64,000 nucleotides of DNA from Aerococcus sanguinicola (lineage in GTDB: Bacteria; Bacillota; Bacilli; Lactobacillales; Aerococcaceae): the NCBI RefSeq assembly GCF_008726925.1, contig NZ_VYWO01000001.1, forward strand, positions 310,001 to 374,000, written 5' to 3'. This document shows, in pieces, positions 43,193 through 52,849 of the stretch. Made by a program: the position numbers and the translations under genes. The first letter of the stretch is position 1; every line of letters begins with the position of its first letter. The notes below the pieces were generated by a model. The model saw only the letters and a program-made list of their open reading frames with translations. It did not search any database and was not told the DNA's origin.

Positions 43193-44254
43193 TTAGTTTT
43201 TTCTAAATTCATTGCTCTCGTCCAAATACCGACGAATCGCAGATCGCATCCCATTAAAAAGCTGGGCTACCTGCAGGTAAGACATGGTTTCAGGACCGAG
43301 AATAGCAAATGTAATTTGATTAGCAGGGTCTTCTTCACCGATGGTTGAAGTCATTAGGCTCATATGTTTGAGCCTTTTGTCTTCTAACTCCTTGCCAATG
43401 CGAATCTGGATGCCTGTATGCGGCTCTTCCATCAACTGGGTCAGCACATCTTGGTCGCTCAACAAGGCATTGAGGCTTAAGATTTGATCAATCTCTTCCT
43501 TCTCAGATAAAGTTTGGTAAAACTTATCTGTGCCCTGGATATTGAGCCTTTCTTCATCCAATTTCATCAGCAAGCTTTGGATCAGTAATTCTTCCTCAAG
43601 TAAATGTTGGACTGAACGATCCAAGTAATGGAGGTAGTCTTGGCGTAAACGCAGGACCACTTCATAGAGGGGTAGTCCCACAAGTTCCTCATTCACTAAA
43701 CGAACGAGTTGGTCAAGCGCTCCTTCGTCCAATCCCTCAGGAATCGTGAAGACTTGATTCTCAACTGCTTCTTGGTCAGTAATTAGAATCGCCATGGCCT
43801 TGTGCTGGGTCATGCCAACAATACGAAAGGCTGCTAAGCGATGGTGGGTAACTTGGGGGCCCAAAGCGATAGCTACATAAGAAGTTAATTCAGCCATCGC
43901 CTCAGTTGACCGAGCAATAATCTCTGCCAGCTGGGTATAAGGGGAAGCAAAAATTTCTTCCACCCTTTTGGCCTGGTCCCGGCTCAAACCGCGATCAATT
44001 AGCCCACCGTAGCGGGGCAAAATGTAATTGATATAGTAGCGGTAGCCTGCCTCCGTTGGCACCCGTCCTGAAGACGAATGCATCTTGGTTAACAGACCAA
44101 GCTTTTCCAAATAACTCATTTCATTACGAATAGTTGCCGAACTTGCATTGATGTGCGGATCCTCAGCTAGGCTTTTAGAGCCCACTGGTTCCGCTAAGGA
44201 TGCATGGGCATCAATAACAGCCTGCAAGATTAGCATTTGTCTTTCCGTTAACAT
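43193..44254 (-). CDS. hrcA: Heat-shock repressor HrcA
   Basis: A 353-residue repressor of class I heat-shock genes. The N-terminal winged helix (LTERQMLILQAVIDAH, then ASSATIRNEMSYLEKLGLL) binds CIRCE; GAF-like and dimerisation regions follow. First gene of the operon and autoregulated through the CIRCE copy just upstream. ATG follows AGAGGTG. GroEL normally helps HrcA fold, so its activity reports chaperone load. Confidence 0.95.
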   Translation of the reverse strand: MLTERQMLILQAVIDAHASLAEPVGSKSLAEDPHINASSATIRNEMSYLEKLGLLTKMHSSSGRVPTEAGYRYYINYILPRYGGLIDRGLSRDQAKRVEEIFASPYTQLAEIIARSTEAMAELTSYVAIALGPQVTHHRLAAFRIVGMTQHKAMAILITDQEAVENQVFTIPEGLDEGALDQLVRLVNEELVGLPLYEVVLRLRQDYLHYLDRSVQHLLEEELLIQSLLMKLDEERLNIQGTDKFYQTLSEKEEIDQILSLNALLSDQDVLTQLMEEPHTGIQIRIGKELEDKRLKHMSLMTSTIGEEDPANQITFAILGPETMSYLQVAQLFNGMRSAIRRYLDESNEFRKN

Positions 44255-44266
44255 GTTTTCACCTCT

Positions 44267-44293
44267 TTAGCACTTGGCGACTTCAACTGCTAA
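44267..44293. promoter_or_regulatory. CIRCE operator
   Basis: TTAGCACTT-N9-AACTGCTAA, a match to the TTAGCACTC-N9-GAGTGCTAA consensus with two changes, 13 bases before the hrcA start codon. HrcA bound here represses the whole operon. Confidence 0.9.
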
Positions 44294-44375
44294 CACATAT
44301 AATATATCATGGATCCAAATGAATGTCAACAATAGTCAAACATTTTTTTGACCTTTTCCTATAAGAAATAATAAA

Positions 44376-44424
44376 AATAGCGTGCGTCTCCATTCGTCGG
44401 CAAAACCAATGGAAACGCACGCTT
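44376..44424 (-). terminator. Intrinsic terminator of the second MetQ-type gene
   Basis: AGCGTGCGTTTCCATT and AATGGAGACGCACGCT pair (one mismatch) on the minus strand, followed by ATTTTTATT. Confidence 0.85.
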
Positions 44425-44467
44425 CAATGCCCTAGTCTACCAAGAGCGGCAGGGCCAGGCCTTTATC

Positions 44468-45313
44468 TTAATAGTGACTTGCTGCTTTTATCTCGTCTTC
44501 ATTTAATTTAACAGGCTGTTTACTGCCTTTAAACTTCTCCTTGATAAAATTTTGAACATCCTCCGAATGGTAGAGGTCGAGAAGTTTCTTGTAATCCTCT
44601 TTTTGTGGATGGTCTTTGGCAATGGCTAAGATGTTAACACTCGATAGCGTCTCATCGTTAACACTTTCCTTATAAATCGTATCCTCTGCCAAGGACAAAC
44701 CGGCTTCCATGGCAATCGTATTCCCAATACAGGCCGCATCTAAGTCAGTTAAACTGCGCGGCAGGGTATTCTCATTCATCACCTCAAAGCGCAAGTCTTT
44801 GGGATTGGCTTGGATATCATCGACGCTGTAGAGATTCTTCTCTTCATCTGTTAGTTGAATCAAGCCGGCTGCCTGGAGCATGATTAAAGCCCGGGACTGG
44901 TCAGAAGGATAGTCTGCTAAACCAATATGAGCTCCCTTGTCCAGGTCTTCCAAGCGGTCTAACTTGGCCGAATACAAGCCCATGGGTTCAAAATAAGTCG
45001 TTCCCAAGGCCTCTAGGGAATCCCCCTTCTCTTGGTTGAAGCTATTCATGTAAGCGAAGTTCTGGAAGGCATTCAGATCAACCTCTCCTTCTGCTGTTGC
45101 TGTATTGAGCACCGGACCTTCCACAAAGTCCTTCACCTCAATCGCAAAGCCCGCTTCTTTGGCCGCGTCAGACTTGGCAATATAGCGCCAAATTTCAGCA
45201 TCTGAAGCCTTAGAGCCAATTAAAACCTTCTTTTGCCCCCCTTGTCCTTGACAAGCTCCCAATAAGAAAAGCAGGGAAAGGAGGACAAGCAAGTGCCAGC
45301 CTTTTCTTAGCAT
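44468..45313 (-). CDS. MetQ/NlpA-family substrate-binding lipoprotein (second paralogue)
   Basis: 281 residues from ATG at 45313 (MLRKGWHLLV); the longer ORF to 45382 lacks a ribosome binding site, while AAAGGAATG precedes 45313. Lipobox FLLGAC, then NlpA features (VLIGSKASDAEIWRYIAKS, NTATAEGEVDLNAFQNFAYM, PMGLYSAKLDRLEDLDKGA). Like the gene at 31397 it has no metNI partner nearby. Divergence between the two suggests different ligands served by one shared transporter. Confidence 0.8.
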   Translation of the reverse strand: MLRKGWHLLVLLSLLFLLGACQGQGGQKKVLIGSKASDAEIWRYIAKSDAAKEAGFAIEVKDFVEGPVLNTATAEGEVDLNAFQNFAYMNSFNQEKGDSLEALGTTYFEPMGLYSAKLDRLEDLDKGAHIGLADYPSDQSRALIMLQAAGLIQLTDEEKNLYSVDDIQANPKDLRFEVMNENTLPRSLTDLDAACIGNTIAMEAGLSLAEDTIYKESVNDETLSSVNILAIAKDHPQKEDYKKLLDLYHSEDVQNFIKEKFKGSKQPVKLNEDEIKAASHY

Positions 45314-45538
45314 ACCATCATTCCTTTCTAATGAACACTTTAGTTCTATTATAATGAAAAAGCTAAAAATTGTAAGAGGCAATCTCTTTTTGACAGCGGC
45401 TAGCTGCTTAGCTAGGAATCTGTTAAACTTAGGACTGTTAGATGGAAGAAATCAGAGGACGAGAGACCTTAAACCGCTTTTTCGCCTCTTCTTTCTTGAT
45501 TGCCCTTTAGCTAATCCTTAAGAAGTGAGGCTTGCTTT

Positions 45539-47248
45539 ATGCTTGAACTTTTTCTCTTATTAATGGAGCGCGCTGGCTTGATGGTCCTCCTGGCCTATGT
45601 CTTGCTCTATATTCCCCGTTTCAAAGAGGCCCTGGTTAACCGCCAAGCCAAGAAAGATTACTTGCTCTTGTTACTAGTCTTTGCTGCTTTTGCTGTCTTC
45701 GCTAATCTGAGTGGCATTGAAATTCTAAGCTCGGGAGACATTGTCCCCGTTCACACCTGGTCTATCCAGGCAGGCTCTGCCATTGCCAACTTCCGGGTGG
45801 TCATTATCGGTATTGCCGGTTTAATTGGCGGCTTTGCCTTGAGCCTACCAATTGCTGCTTTGTCGGCTGGTATCCGCTGGCTCCAGGGTGGGGATACTGC
45901 TTATATCTATGTCATTTCCTCTCTCTGTATTGGTCTGGCCAGCGCTTACTTGGCTCGTTTTTTCCCATCCTCACTCAAGACAATGAATAGCAACCGGGCA
46001 GCCCTCTCTTTAATGAGCTTGGAATTGATCCAATTGGGCTTGATTGCCCTTCTCTCTCCTTCTAGCCAGGAAGCTAACAGCCTCCTCCAAGTCATTGCCC
46101 TGCCCATGCTAGTGACCGATGGTATGGGGGTTTGGCTCTTTTTGAGCATCATCCAGCAGAGCTTACGCGACTTAGAATGGGCAAAGATTTCCCAAACAAA
46201 AGATATATTCCGTATGACCCAAAAGATCCTGCCTTATTTTTCCCAGCAGATGAGCCAGGAGAGCGCTGAAGTCATCTCGCTTAAACTCTACGAAAACTTT
46301 AAGCTCCAAGCGATTGCTGTCTATAGTTCGATGAGTCAGCTCTATGCCTACCCCAAGTCCCTAGACTTAGGGCCTGAAGCCATTAAACACTTTTGGCAAA
46401 GCTACCAAGACCAAGAACAGATTGAAAAATTACTGAAGAAAGGAAATTTCCTGGCCCTGCCCATTTTTGTCAAAAAAGACTTAAAAACCCTCTTCATCCT
46501 TGAATTCAAGGCCTTATCTGATGTGAGCTCCTTACTTGAAGAAATCCTTATTGGCTTGTCCCAAATCTTCTCCATGCAGTATGAATTAAAGCTAGCGGAA
46601 GAGAATACCCGGCTTTTGAAGGATGCAAAAATTAAATCCCTCCAGGCTCAGGTAAATCCCCACTTCTTCTTCAACGCTATGAATACGATTAGCTCCTTGG
46701 TCCGCTTAGATCCCAACCGCGCTCGGCAACTCTTAATTGAATTAAGTCATTATTTTCGCGCCAATTTAAATGGCGCTCGCAGTGAAAAAATTAGTCTGAC
46801 CCAGGAACTTGAACATGTCCAAGCTTATCTCTCCATCATCCAAGCCCGTTTTCCTGACCGCTATCAAGTGACCAAGGAAATAGATCCCGCTTGCCTGGAC
46901 CTCTTGATTCCGCCATTTGTCCTGCAGATGCTCGTCGAAAATGCCATCCAGCACGCCTTTGAAAATAAAGCAAACAAGGCAGACCAAGCTTTGCTTATTA
47001 GGGTTCACCTGCAAGACCAGGCCTTAAGTTTGAGTGTGAGTGATAATGGGACCGGCATTGCCGAGGCTAAATTGGCTGCTATTTTTAATAATGAGAGCGT
47101 TCCGAGCAAGGGCAATGGGACTGCCCTGAATAATATCCGCCAGCGCCTAAAGACGCTCTACAATGACCAGGCCCAGTTCAAGATCGACAGTTCCCCAGCT
47201 GGCACCCGGGTCCACTGCCTGATCCCTATCGAAAGGAAGAATGATTAA
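45539..47248 (+). CDS. LytS-type sensor histidine kinase
   Basis: 569 residues. N-terminal 5TM-5TMR_LYT sensor region with about six hydrophobic spans (1-200; SGIEILSSGDI and ANFRVVIIGIAGLIGG are typical). A GAF-like middle is followed by the His_kinase domain with the phospho-His in QVNPHFFFNAMNTISSLV (about 380-397) and an HATPase with DNGTGIAE (about 512) and KGNGTALNNIRQRL. Stop and start codons overlap (TAATG) with the regulator gene. In LytS/BtsS-type systems the kinase responds to pyruvate or membrane state. The CstA-like gene downstream points to pyruvate. Confidence 0.85.
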   Translation: MLELFLLLMERAGLMVLLAYVLLYIPRFKEALVNRQAKKDYLLLLLVFAAFAVFANLSGIEILSSGDIVPVHTWSIQAGSAIANFRVVIIGIAGLIGGFALSLPIAALSAGIRWLQGGDTAYIYVISSLCIGLASAYLARFFPSSLKTMNSNRAALSLMSLELIQLGLIALLSPSSQEANSLLQVIALPMLVTDGMGVWLFLSIIQQSLRDLEWAKISQTKDIFRMTQKILPYFSQQMSQESAEVISLKLYENFKLQAIAVYSSMSQLYAYPKSLDLGPEAIKHFWQSYQDQEQIEKLLKKGNFLALPIFVKKDLKTLFILEFKALSDVSSLLEEILIGLSQIFSMQYELKLAEENTRLLKDAKIKSLQAQVNPHFFFNAMNTISSLVRLDPNRARQLLIELSHYFRANLNGARSEKISLTQELEHVQAYLSIIQARFPDRYQVTKEIDPACLDLLIPPFVLQMLVENAIQHAFENKANKADQALLIRVHLQDQALSLSVSDNGTGIAEAKLAAIFNNESVPSKGNGTALNNIRQRLKTLYNDQAQFKIDSSPAGTRVHCLIPIERKND

Positions 47249-47958
47249 TGCATCTGTTACTTGTTGATGACGAACCCCTAGCCCGCGATGAACTTCAATT
47301 CCTTATCCTAAAAGAACGCAAGGATTGGCAAATTGACCAAGCAGCTAGCGTTGAAGAGGCTTTGACTGTCCTTTTGAGCCAGAAGATTGACTTGGTCTTT
47401 TTGGATGTCCAGTTAGTCGGCGAGACCGGACTCAAAATTGCTGAAGTGATCCGGTCGATGCCAGAGCCGCCTCTGGTCGTTTTTGCTACCGCCTACCAGG
47501 AATATGCTCTCGATGCCTTCAACCTGGATGCTGTCGACTATATTATGAAACCTTTTGAAGAAGAGCGGATCCAACAGTGTATCCATAAGATCGAACAGCT
47601 CTTGGACCGCCCCCGTTCCGTGCAAAAATCGGGACCTAAACGTTTTCCCGTCCAGGAAGATGAAGCGATCGTCCTGCTCGACCAAACAGATATCCAGGCC
47701 ATTGTTGCGGAAGCAGGTAATACCATTCTCTACACCAGCACTGGGACCTATAGCAGTTCCGATACCCTGAAAAGTTTTGCAGAAAAATTATCCGGTCAAG
47801 ACTTCCTCCAAGTCCACCGCTCTTACATCGTTCGCTTGTCAGCCATTAAGCGGATTGAGCCCTATTTCAACCAAACTTATATGCTCAGCCTAGACCAATT
47901 AAAGGTTCCCGTTAGTCGCTCCTATACTAAAATTTTCCGCGAGAAACTGGGCTTTTAA
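47248..47958 (+). CDS. LytTR-family response regulator
   Basis: 236 residues. Receiver domain (1-120) with acidic pocket VDDEPLARDE, phospho-Asp in DLVFLDVQL (about residue 53) and Lys in IMKPFEEE (about 104). The C-terminal LytTR DNA-binding domain (about 140-236) shows LQVHRSYIVRLSAIKRI and VPVSRSYTKIFREKLGF. It is translationally coupled to the kinase and is expected to activate the transporter gene 158 bases downstream. Confidence 0.88.
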   Translation: MHLLLVDDEPLARDELQFLILKERKDWQIDQAASVEEALTVLLSQKIDLVFLDVQLVGETGLKIAEVIRSMPEPPLVVFATAYQEYALDAFNLDAVDYIMKPFEEERIQQCIHKIEQLLDRPRSVQKSGPKRFPVQEDEAIVLLDQTDIQAIVAEAGNTILYTSTGTYSSSDTLKSFAEKLSGQDFLQVHRSYIVRLSAIKRIEPYFNQTYMLSLDQLKVPVSRSYTKIFREKLGF

Positions 47959-48115
47959 CGGCTAAATAAGCGATCAAAAGCGGCCGCATTTCACTGGCCT
48001 ATTTAGTTAATTCGCAAGCCCTCCTAGTCATTTCAGCCAAAAAAGATTTAAATTTCTTTAAAGCATGCTATTCTAACAACATATAAAGCGATTACATCAG
48101 AAAGGAGCACTTTAT

Positions 48116-49603
48116 ATGTTTACATTTCTAGCTGGCATTGTGCTGTTACTCGTTGGTTACTTTGTTTACGGGCGCTTTGTCGAACGGAACTTCCAAATTG
48201 AGCCCAACCGGACCACCCCGGCTGAGGCACTGCGGGATAACTTAGACTTCGTTCCGATGTCCAAACAGAAGAATGCCATCATTGAATTACTGAATATTGC
48301 CGGTACGGGCCCTATTTTTGGTCCGATTATGGGGGCCCTCTACGGTCCAGTAGCCTATATTTGGATTGTGGTAGGCTGTATCTTTGCGGGTGCTGTCCAC
48401 GATTATATGATTGGGATGATCTCCCTGCGCAATAACGGGGCCCACTTACCAGAACTGACCGGTCGTTATTTAGGCAATGTTGTCAAACACGTGGTTAATA
48501 TTTTCGCCATGCTCTTACTCCTCTTAGTGGGTACAGTCTTTGTCATGTCCCCGGCTAGTCTGATTAAATTAATCCTGCCAGCTGGCGTTCCTCTGATGGG
48601 TATTGTCATTGCCATCTTCATCTATTACTTGATTTCAACGATCTTACCAATCGATAAAGCCCTGGGTAAGGTCTATCCTTGGTTCGGTGCTATCCTCATT
48701 ATTTCGACAGCTGCTATTGGCTTACGTCTGATCATGGTGGACCATGCGTCCATGCCTGAATTGAGCCTGGCTACTTTACAAAACTTCCACCCAGATAAAT
48801 TAGCCATCTTCCCAGGGATGTTCTTTACCATCTCCTGTGGGGCCCTGTCTGGCTTCCATGCGACCCAGGCGCCTATGGTCTCTCGGACCATGACCAATGA
48901 ACGCGAAGGGCGCTATACCTTCTACGGCATGATGATTGCAGAAGGTGTCATTGCTATGATCTGGTTAGCTGCTTCGATGGCCTTATTTGATGGGCAAACC
49001 CTAAGCGAAATGATTGCCTCAGGTACCCCATCCGTAGTTGTCAATAAGGTCTCTTACCTCCTTCTTGGTAATATCTTCGGTACCTTAGCGATCATGGGGG
49101 TTATTGTTCTCCCGCTATCTTCTGGACTCTCTGCCTTCCGCAGTCTGCGGGCTATCTTAGCTGACTACCTCAACATCAAGCAAGATACCTTGAAGAAGAT
49201 ACTTGCGGTTACCCTCCCTCTCTACGCCATCTCCTTTGTCCTCACCTTTGTGGACTTCCAAGTGCTCTGGCGTTACTTTAACTGGGCCAACCAAGTAACT
49301 GCTGTAATCTCCCTCTTGGTATCCACCCGCTACCTCTACCTTAAGAGCCGCAACTACTTGATTACACTTATTCCAAGCCTCTTCATGTTATTGGCAGTCG
49401 TTGTTTATATCTTGAGCGAACCGATCGGCTTCAGAATGTCTCTATCAACCACGACCTATATTGTTGGTGCGATCATTACAGCCGTTATCTTCGCGCTTTA
49501 CTGGATCTCTGGCAAGCGTCAAAAAGCCTATCTGAGCCCAGACGATCCCCTCTTAAACGACCAAAAGCCTATCCGCGTACCTGCCGGTAAGCAAGAAGTC
49601 TAA
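48116..49603 (+). CDS. cstA: CstA/BtsT-family transporter (pyruvate/peptide)
   Basis: A 495-residue membrane protein with about 13-14 hydrophobic segments. Family signatures are GYFVYGRFVERNF, IAGTGPIFGPIMGALYGPVAYIWIVVG, GAVHDYMIGM and SGFHATQAPMVSRTM. E. coli CstA and BtsT bring in pyruvate or peptides during carbon limitation; this protein is shorter than those (about 700 aa), as is common in Firmicutes. It lies directly after a LytS/LytTR pair, like btsT and BtsSR. ATG follows AAAGGAG. A TATTCT -10 with no good -35 suggests activator-dependent transcription. Confidence 0.85.
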   Translation: MFTFLAGIVLLLVGYFVYGRFVERNFQIEPNRTTPAEALRDNLDFVPMSKQKNAIIELLNIAGTGPIFGPIMGALYGPVAYIWIVVGCIFAGAVHDYMIGMISLRNNGAHLPELTGRYLGNVVKHVVNIFAMLLLLLVGTVFVMSPASLIKLILPAGVPLMGIVIAIFIYYLISTILPIDKALGKVYPWFGAILIISTAAIGLRLIMVDHASMPELSLATLQNFHPDKLAIFPGMFFTISCGALSGFHATQAPMVSRTMTNEREGRYTFYGMMIAEGVIAMIWLAASMALFDGQTLSEMIASGTPSVVVNKVSYLLLGNIFGTLAIMGVIVLPLSSGLSAFRSLRAILADYLNIKQDTLKKILAVTLPLYAISFVLTFVDFQVLWRYFNWANQVTAVISLLVSTRYLYLKSRNYLITLIPSLFMLLAVVVYILSEPIGFRMSLSTTTYIVGAIITAVIFALYWISGKRQKAYLSPDDPLLNDQKPIRVPAGKQEV

Positions 49604-49611
49604 TTAAAAAT

Positions 49612-49658
49612 AAAAACGTATCCAAATCCGTCGAGGAAAATTGGATACGTTTTTTGTT
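49612..49658. terminator. Bidirectional intrinsic terminator
   Basis: AAAACGTATCCAA and TTGGATACGTTTT form a 13-bp stem followed by a T tract, between the converging cstA-like and hemW genes. Confidence 0.9.
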
Positions 49659-49675
49659 TTGTTGCTAATAAGTCG

Positions 49676-50824
49676 TTAGTCCATCTCATCCGACAGTAGA
49701 AAAGCTTGGAAGACCTCGTTGCCGAGGAAGAGTCCGTGATGGCTTAGGGCAATGTGGTCCTCGTCCAAAGTAATCAAGCCCATATCAAGGAGCTGGTCGA
49801 TAGGCTCACTATACAAGTCATAGAGATCGATACCAAAATCTGCCTTAAAGCGGGCCCGGGAAACGCCTCCCGCCTCTCTCAAACCGAGAAACATTTCTTC
49901 TTCTATACGCTGTTCTAAGGATAACTCCTGCCTTCTTAAGACCGCCTGGCCTTGGTCAGCCACCGCTTCAAGATAGTGCTGGATAGGGCCATGATTCTGG
50001 TAGCGCCAACCATCCAGGTAACCATGAGCGCCAGCCCCAAAACCAAAATACTCGGCATTATCCCAATAGGCCAAGTTATGCCGGGATTCATAGCCTGGCA
50101 GTCCATAATTCGAAATCTCATAATGACGGCGGCCTGACTCTTCCATAGCATCAATCGCCACTTGGAACATCTCGGCTTCTAGGTCCTGACTAGGCAGGGG
50201 CAACTTGCCCTGGCGCATCAAGTTATAAAAGACCGTCTTCTTCTCTAAAATTAGCGAATAAATGGAATAATGGGGAAGGTCTAGGGCCAAAGCCTGGCGC
50301 AAAGACTGCTTGAAGTCCGCTAGGGTCTGATTCGGTAAGGCAAAGATCAAATCCATGGAGAGATTATCAAAGCCCATGTCGCGAGCTAATTGGATCCCTG
50401 CTATCGCTTCTTCTGCTGTATGCTTACGCCCAATCTTTCTCAAGAGCTCATTGTTAAAGGTCTGGACGCCGATGCTCAAGCGGTTAACCCCCTGGGCTTT
50501 GAGCATGGCCAACTTGTCTTGAGTAATATCATTTGGGTTGATTTCAAAAGAAATTTCCGGCTCTGGACTCAGCTGGATATAGGGATAGAGTTGCTCAAAA
50601 ACCTGAGCAATCTGTTCTTCATTTAGACTGGATGGCGTTCCCCCACCCACATAGATGGTTTGGATCGTCTCTTGCCCCAAGTCCTCAGCAAAGGCCTGGT
50701 ATTCTCGCCCTAGGGCAGAGACATAGTCATCCACGGGTTGGTTCTCAATAAAGACCTTATTAAAGTCGCAATAATAACAAATATGGTTGCAAAAAGGGAT
50801 ATGGATATAAATCGATTGTGCCAA
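49676..50824 (-). CDS. hemW: Radical SAM family heme chaperone HemW
   Basis: 382 residues. The radical SAM cluster motif is CNHICYYC (about 12-19), preceded by SIYIHIPF and followed by TIYVGGGTPSSLNEEQ and the SIGVQTFNN loop. It lacks the extra features of true oxygen-independent coproporphyrinogen oxidase HemN; HemW carries heme to target proteins such as those of respiration. TTG is the start, after GAGGGATAAG, 2 bases from ribF, so the two are coupled. Confidence 0.88.
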   Translation of the reverse strand: MAQSIYIHIPFCNHICYYCDFNKVFIENQPVDDYVSALGREYQAFAEDLGQETIQTIYVGGGTPSSLNEEQIAQVFEQLYPYIQLSPEPEISFEINPNDITQDKLAMLKAQGVNRLSIGVQTFNNELLRKIGRKHTAEEAIAGIQLARDMGFDNLSMDLIFALPNQTLADFKQSLRQALALDLPHYSIYSLILEKKTVFYNLMRQGKLPLPSQDLEAEMFQVAIDAMEESGRRHYEISNYGLPGYESRHNLAYWDNAEYFGFGAGAHGYLDGWRYQNHGPIQHYLEAVADQGQAVLRRQELSLEQRIEEEMFLGLREAGGVSRARFKADFGIDLYDLYSEPIDQLLDMGLITLDEDHIALSHHGLFLGNEVFQAFLLSDEMD

Positions 50825-50826
50825 AC

Positions 50827-51792
50827 TTATCCCTCATTCATTTCTTCTAAATTCTGTTGGTCGAAGTAAGCTGCTGTATCTTGGGCATCCTGGTGGAGCT
50901 GGTCAACTAGGGCCTCAGCTGAATCAAACTTCAACTCTGGTCTCAGATAGGCATGCCAGAAAACAGTCATCGTCTCCCCATAGATTTCCTCTTCAAAATC
51001 CAATAAGTTGATTTCCACCGTTTGTTCCCGGTTATCACCAAAAGTTATATTATAGCCAATAGAGGCCATACCCCGGTAAAGCCGGTGGTTGAGCTCGCAT
51101 TCAACCGCATAAACCCCAACTGCAGGAATTAGAATTTCATCGCTAAAGCTCAGATTAGCTGTAGGGTAGCCTAAAGTCCGCCCCCGCTTCTCGCCATGGA
51201 TCACTGTGCCCTTAAAGAAGTAAGGATGTCCCAAAGCCTGGTTAGCTGCTTCAAGCAGGCCTTCTTCGAGCAAGCCTTTAATCCGACCCGTACCAATTTT
51301 TTCATTTTGGAAGGCAAGTTCAGGCACTTCAATGATGTCAAAACGCCCCCTAGCATAGTCTCCTAGCTTTTGCATATTGGCGATATCTTTCTTGCCATAA
51401 GTATAGTCAAAGCCTGCAACCACTACTTCTGCATGCAAGCCTACCATATAGTTGTCGACAAATTCTTGTGGCTTTTGATAGGCAAACTTGCTGGTGTATT
51501 GCACCAGGTAGAGGTAGTCCACACCATGATGGGCCATCAATCTTTCCTTTGCCTCGATTGTCGTTAGGTATTTTACCTCACTAGGCTTGAGTTCTTGGTA
51601 CATGATGCTCGGCGCCATGTCAAAAGTCATCGCCACTAAGGGCAGGCGACGCTTACTGGCTTCACGCCGGGCAGCCGCCAGGACACGCTGGTGGCCACGG
51701 TGGACCCCGTCAAAGAAGCCCAGAGCTAAGACAATAGGGCCTTTTAGGACTTGGTCTTCAGAGAATGGGTGGTGCAATTTAATTGTCTTCAT
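50827..51792 (-). CDS. ribF: Bifunctional riboflavin kinase/FAD synthetase
   Basis: 321 residues. The N-terminal FAD synthetase part (about 12-180) has LALGFFDGVHRGHQRVL and a nucleotidyl-transfer loop near GFDYTYGKK. The C-terminal riboflavin kinase has HGEKRGRTLGYPTANL and the Thr/Asn metal-binding pair within it. It makes FMN and then FAD. ATG at 51792 has GAGGGA upstream; an in-frame GTG at 51804 overlaps the truB stop codon. Linkage truB-ribF is common in Firmicutes. Confidence 0.92.
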   Translation of the reverse strand: MKTIKLHHPFSEDQVLKGPIVLALGFFDGVHRGHQRVLAAARREASKRRLPLVAMTFDMAPSIMYQELKPSEVKYLTTIEAKERLMAHHGVDYLYLVQYTSKFAYQKPQEFVDNYMVGLHAEVVVAGFDYTYGKKDIANMQKLGDYARGRFDIIEVPELAFQNEKIGTGRIKGLLEEGLLEAANQALGHPYFFKGTVIHGEKRGRTLGYPTANLSFSDEILIPAVGVYAVECELNHRLYRGMASIGYNITFGDNREQTVEINLLDFEEEIYGETMTVFWHAYLRPELKFDSAEALVDQLHQDAQDTAAYFDQQNLEEMNEG

Positions 51793-51803
51793 AGAATCCC
51801 TCA

Positions 51804-52712
51804 CTAAAACATTTTTAATGGTTTCATTTGTTCTGATAAGTCTGGGTGCTGGCCATAGACAGCTTTCAGCTGGCCATCTATATAGGCTCTCACCGGCAAG
51901 CGACCAGCTAGGTCAGCAGGCAAGTTTTCCTGGTTCAAAACCGCTCCATTGGCTACTAATTTAGTAAGCTGAGCGGGTACCTGCCAAGTGGGATATTGGA
52001 CCAGGAGCTCATCGAGCGGGTGGAGGAAGGTCTTCTTACCGGCTGCCATTAGGTCGGCGATCTCATCCAGGCGGTAACAATCGCTCGCCTGGAAGGGTGT
52101 CGATGCTATCCGGGTCAACTGGGTCATCGTTGCTTCTTGGCCGAAATAGGCGCCTAAGTCTGTCGCTAACGTTCGGATATAGGTCCCCTTGCCACACTTC
52201 ACTTCAAAAGGAAAAGTCAAGCGCCCCTTTTCTTTATTGTAAGCCATGGGGCCGGTCTGCGCAAAATAATCGACCCGGACCTGGCGTTCGGGACGTTCAA
52301 CCGTCTCCCCTGCCCGGGCATAGTCATAGAGCCGTTTTCCCTTTACCTTGACCGCCGAATACATGGGAGGGACCTGCTTAATCCAGCCCTCCAGAGATTT
52401 CAAGCCTGCAGCGAGTTCGGCTTGACTGAGTGGACGGTCAAGGAAACTTTCAGCAATCACTTGGCCATCTAAATCCTGGGTATCCGTTGCAAAACCTAGG
52501 CAAATTTCACCCCGATAGACCTTGTCTTTGTCCATCATAAAGTCAACCAACTTGGTCCCCTTGCCCACACAAATAGGCAAGACCCCATCCACATTCGGAT
52601 CCAGGGTCCCCGTATGGCCAACCTTTTTCGTCTGTAAAATCTTCCTTAGTTTAAAGACACAGTCATGACTGGTCATCCCTTTTTCTTTCCATAGTGCAAT
52701 AATCCCGTCCAT
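51804..52712 (-). CDS. truB: tRNA pseudouridine-55 synthase
   Basis: 302 residues. The N-terminal catalytic domain has KEKGMTSHDCVFKLR and the catalytic Asp in VGHTGTLDPNVDGVLP (about residue 39), followed by GYIRTLA-like KCGKGTYIRTLATDLG and a C-terminal PUA-type extension. It makes pseudouridine 55 in the T loop of tRNAs. ATG follows GAAGGAGGACG. A luciferase-like gene on the opposite strand separates it from rbfA, its usual upstream neighbour. Confidence 0.93.
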   Translation of the reverse strand: MDGIIALWKEKGMTSHDCVFKLRKILQTKKVGHTGTLDPNVDGVLPICVGKGTKLVDFMMDKDKVYRGEICLGFATDTQDLDGQVIAESFLDRPLSQAELAAGLKSLEGWIKQVPPMYSAVKVKGKRLYDYARAGETVERPERQVRVDYFAQTGPMAYNKEKGRLTFPFEVKCGKGTYIRTLATDLGAYFGQEATMTQLTRIASTPFQASDCYRLDEIADLMAAGKKTFLHPLDELLVQYPTWQVPAQLTKLVANGAVLNQENLPADLAGRLPVRAYIDGQLKAVYGQHPDLSEQMKPLKMF

Positions 52713-52849
52713 AAATCGTCCTCCTTCACCGTATCTAGGCCATTATAACAAATTAGTCAAAAAAGCTGAAGGCATCTGCTAAGGAATTGAGATTTTTGCT
52801 TAAAAACAGATAAACTGTTACAATCATCAAAAAGTAAGGAGGCCTATAC

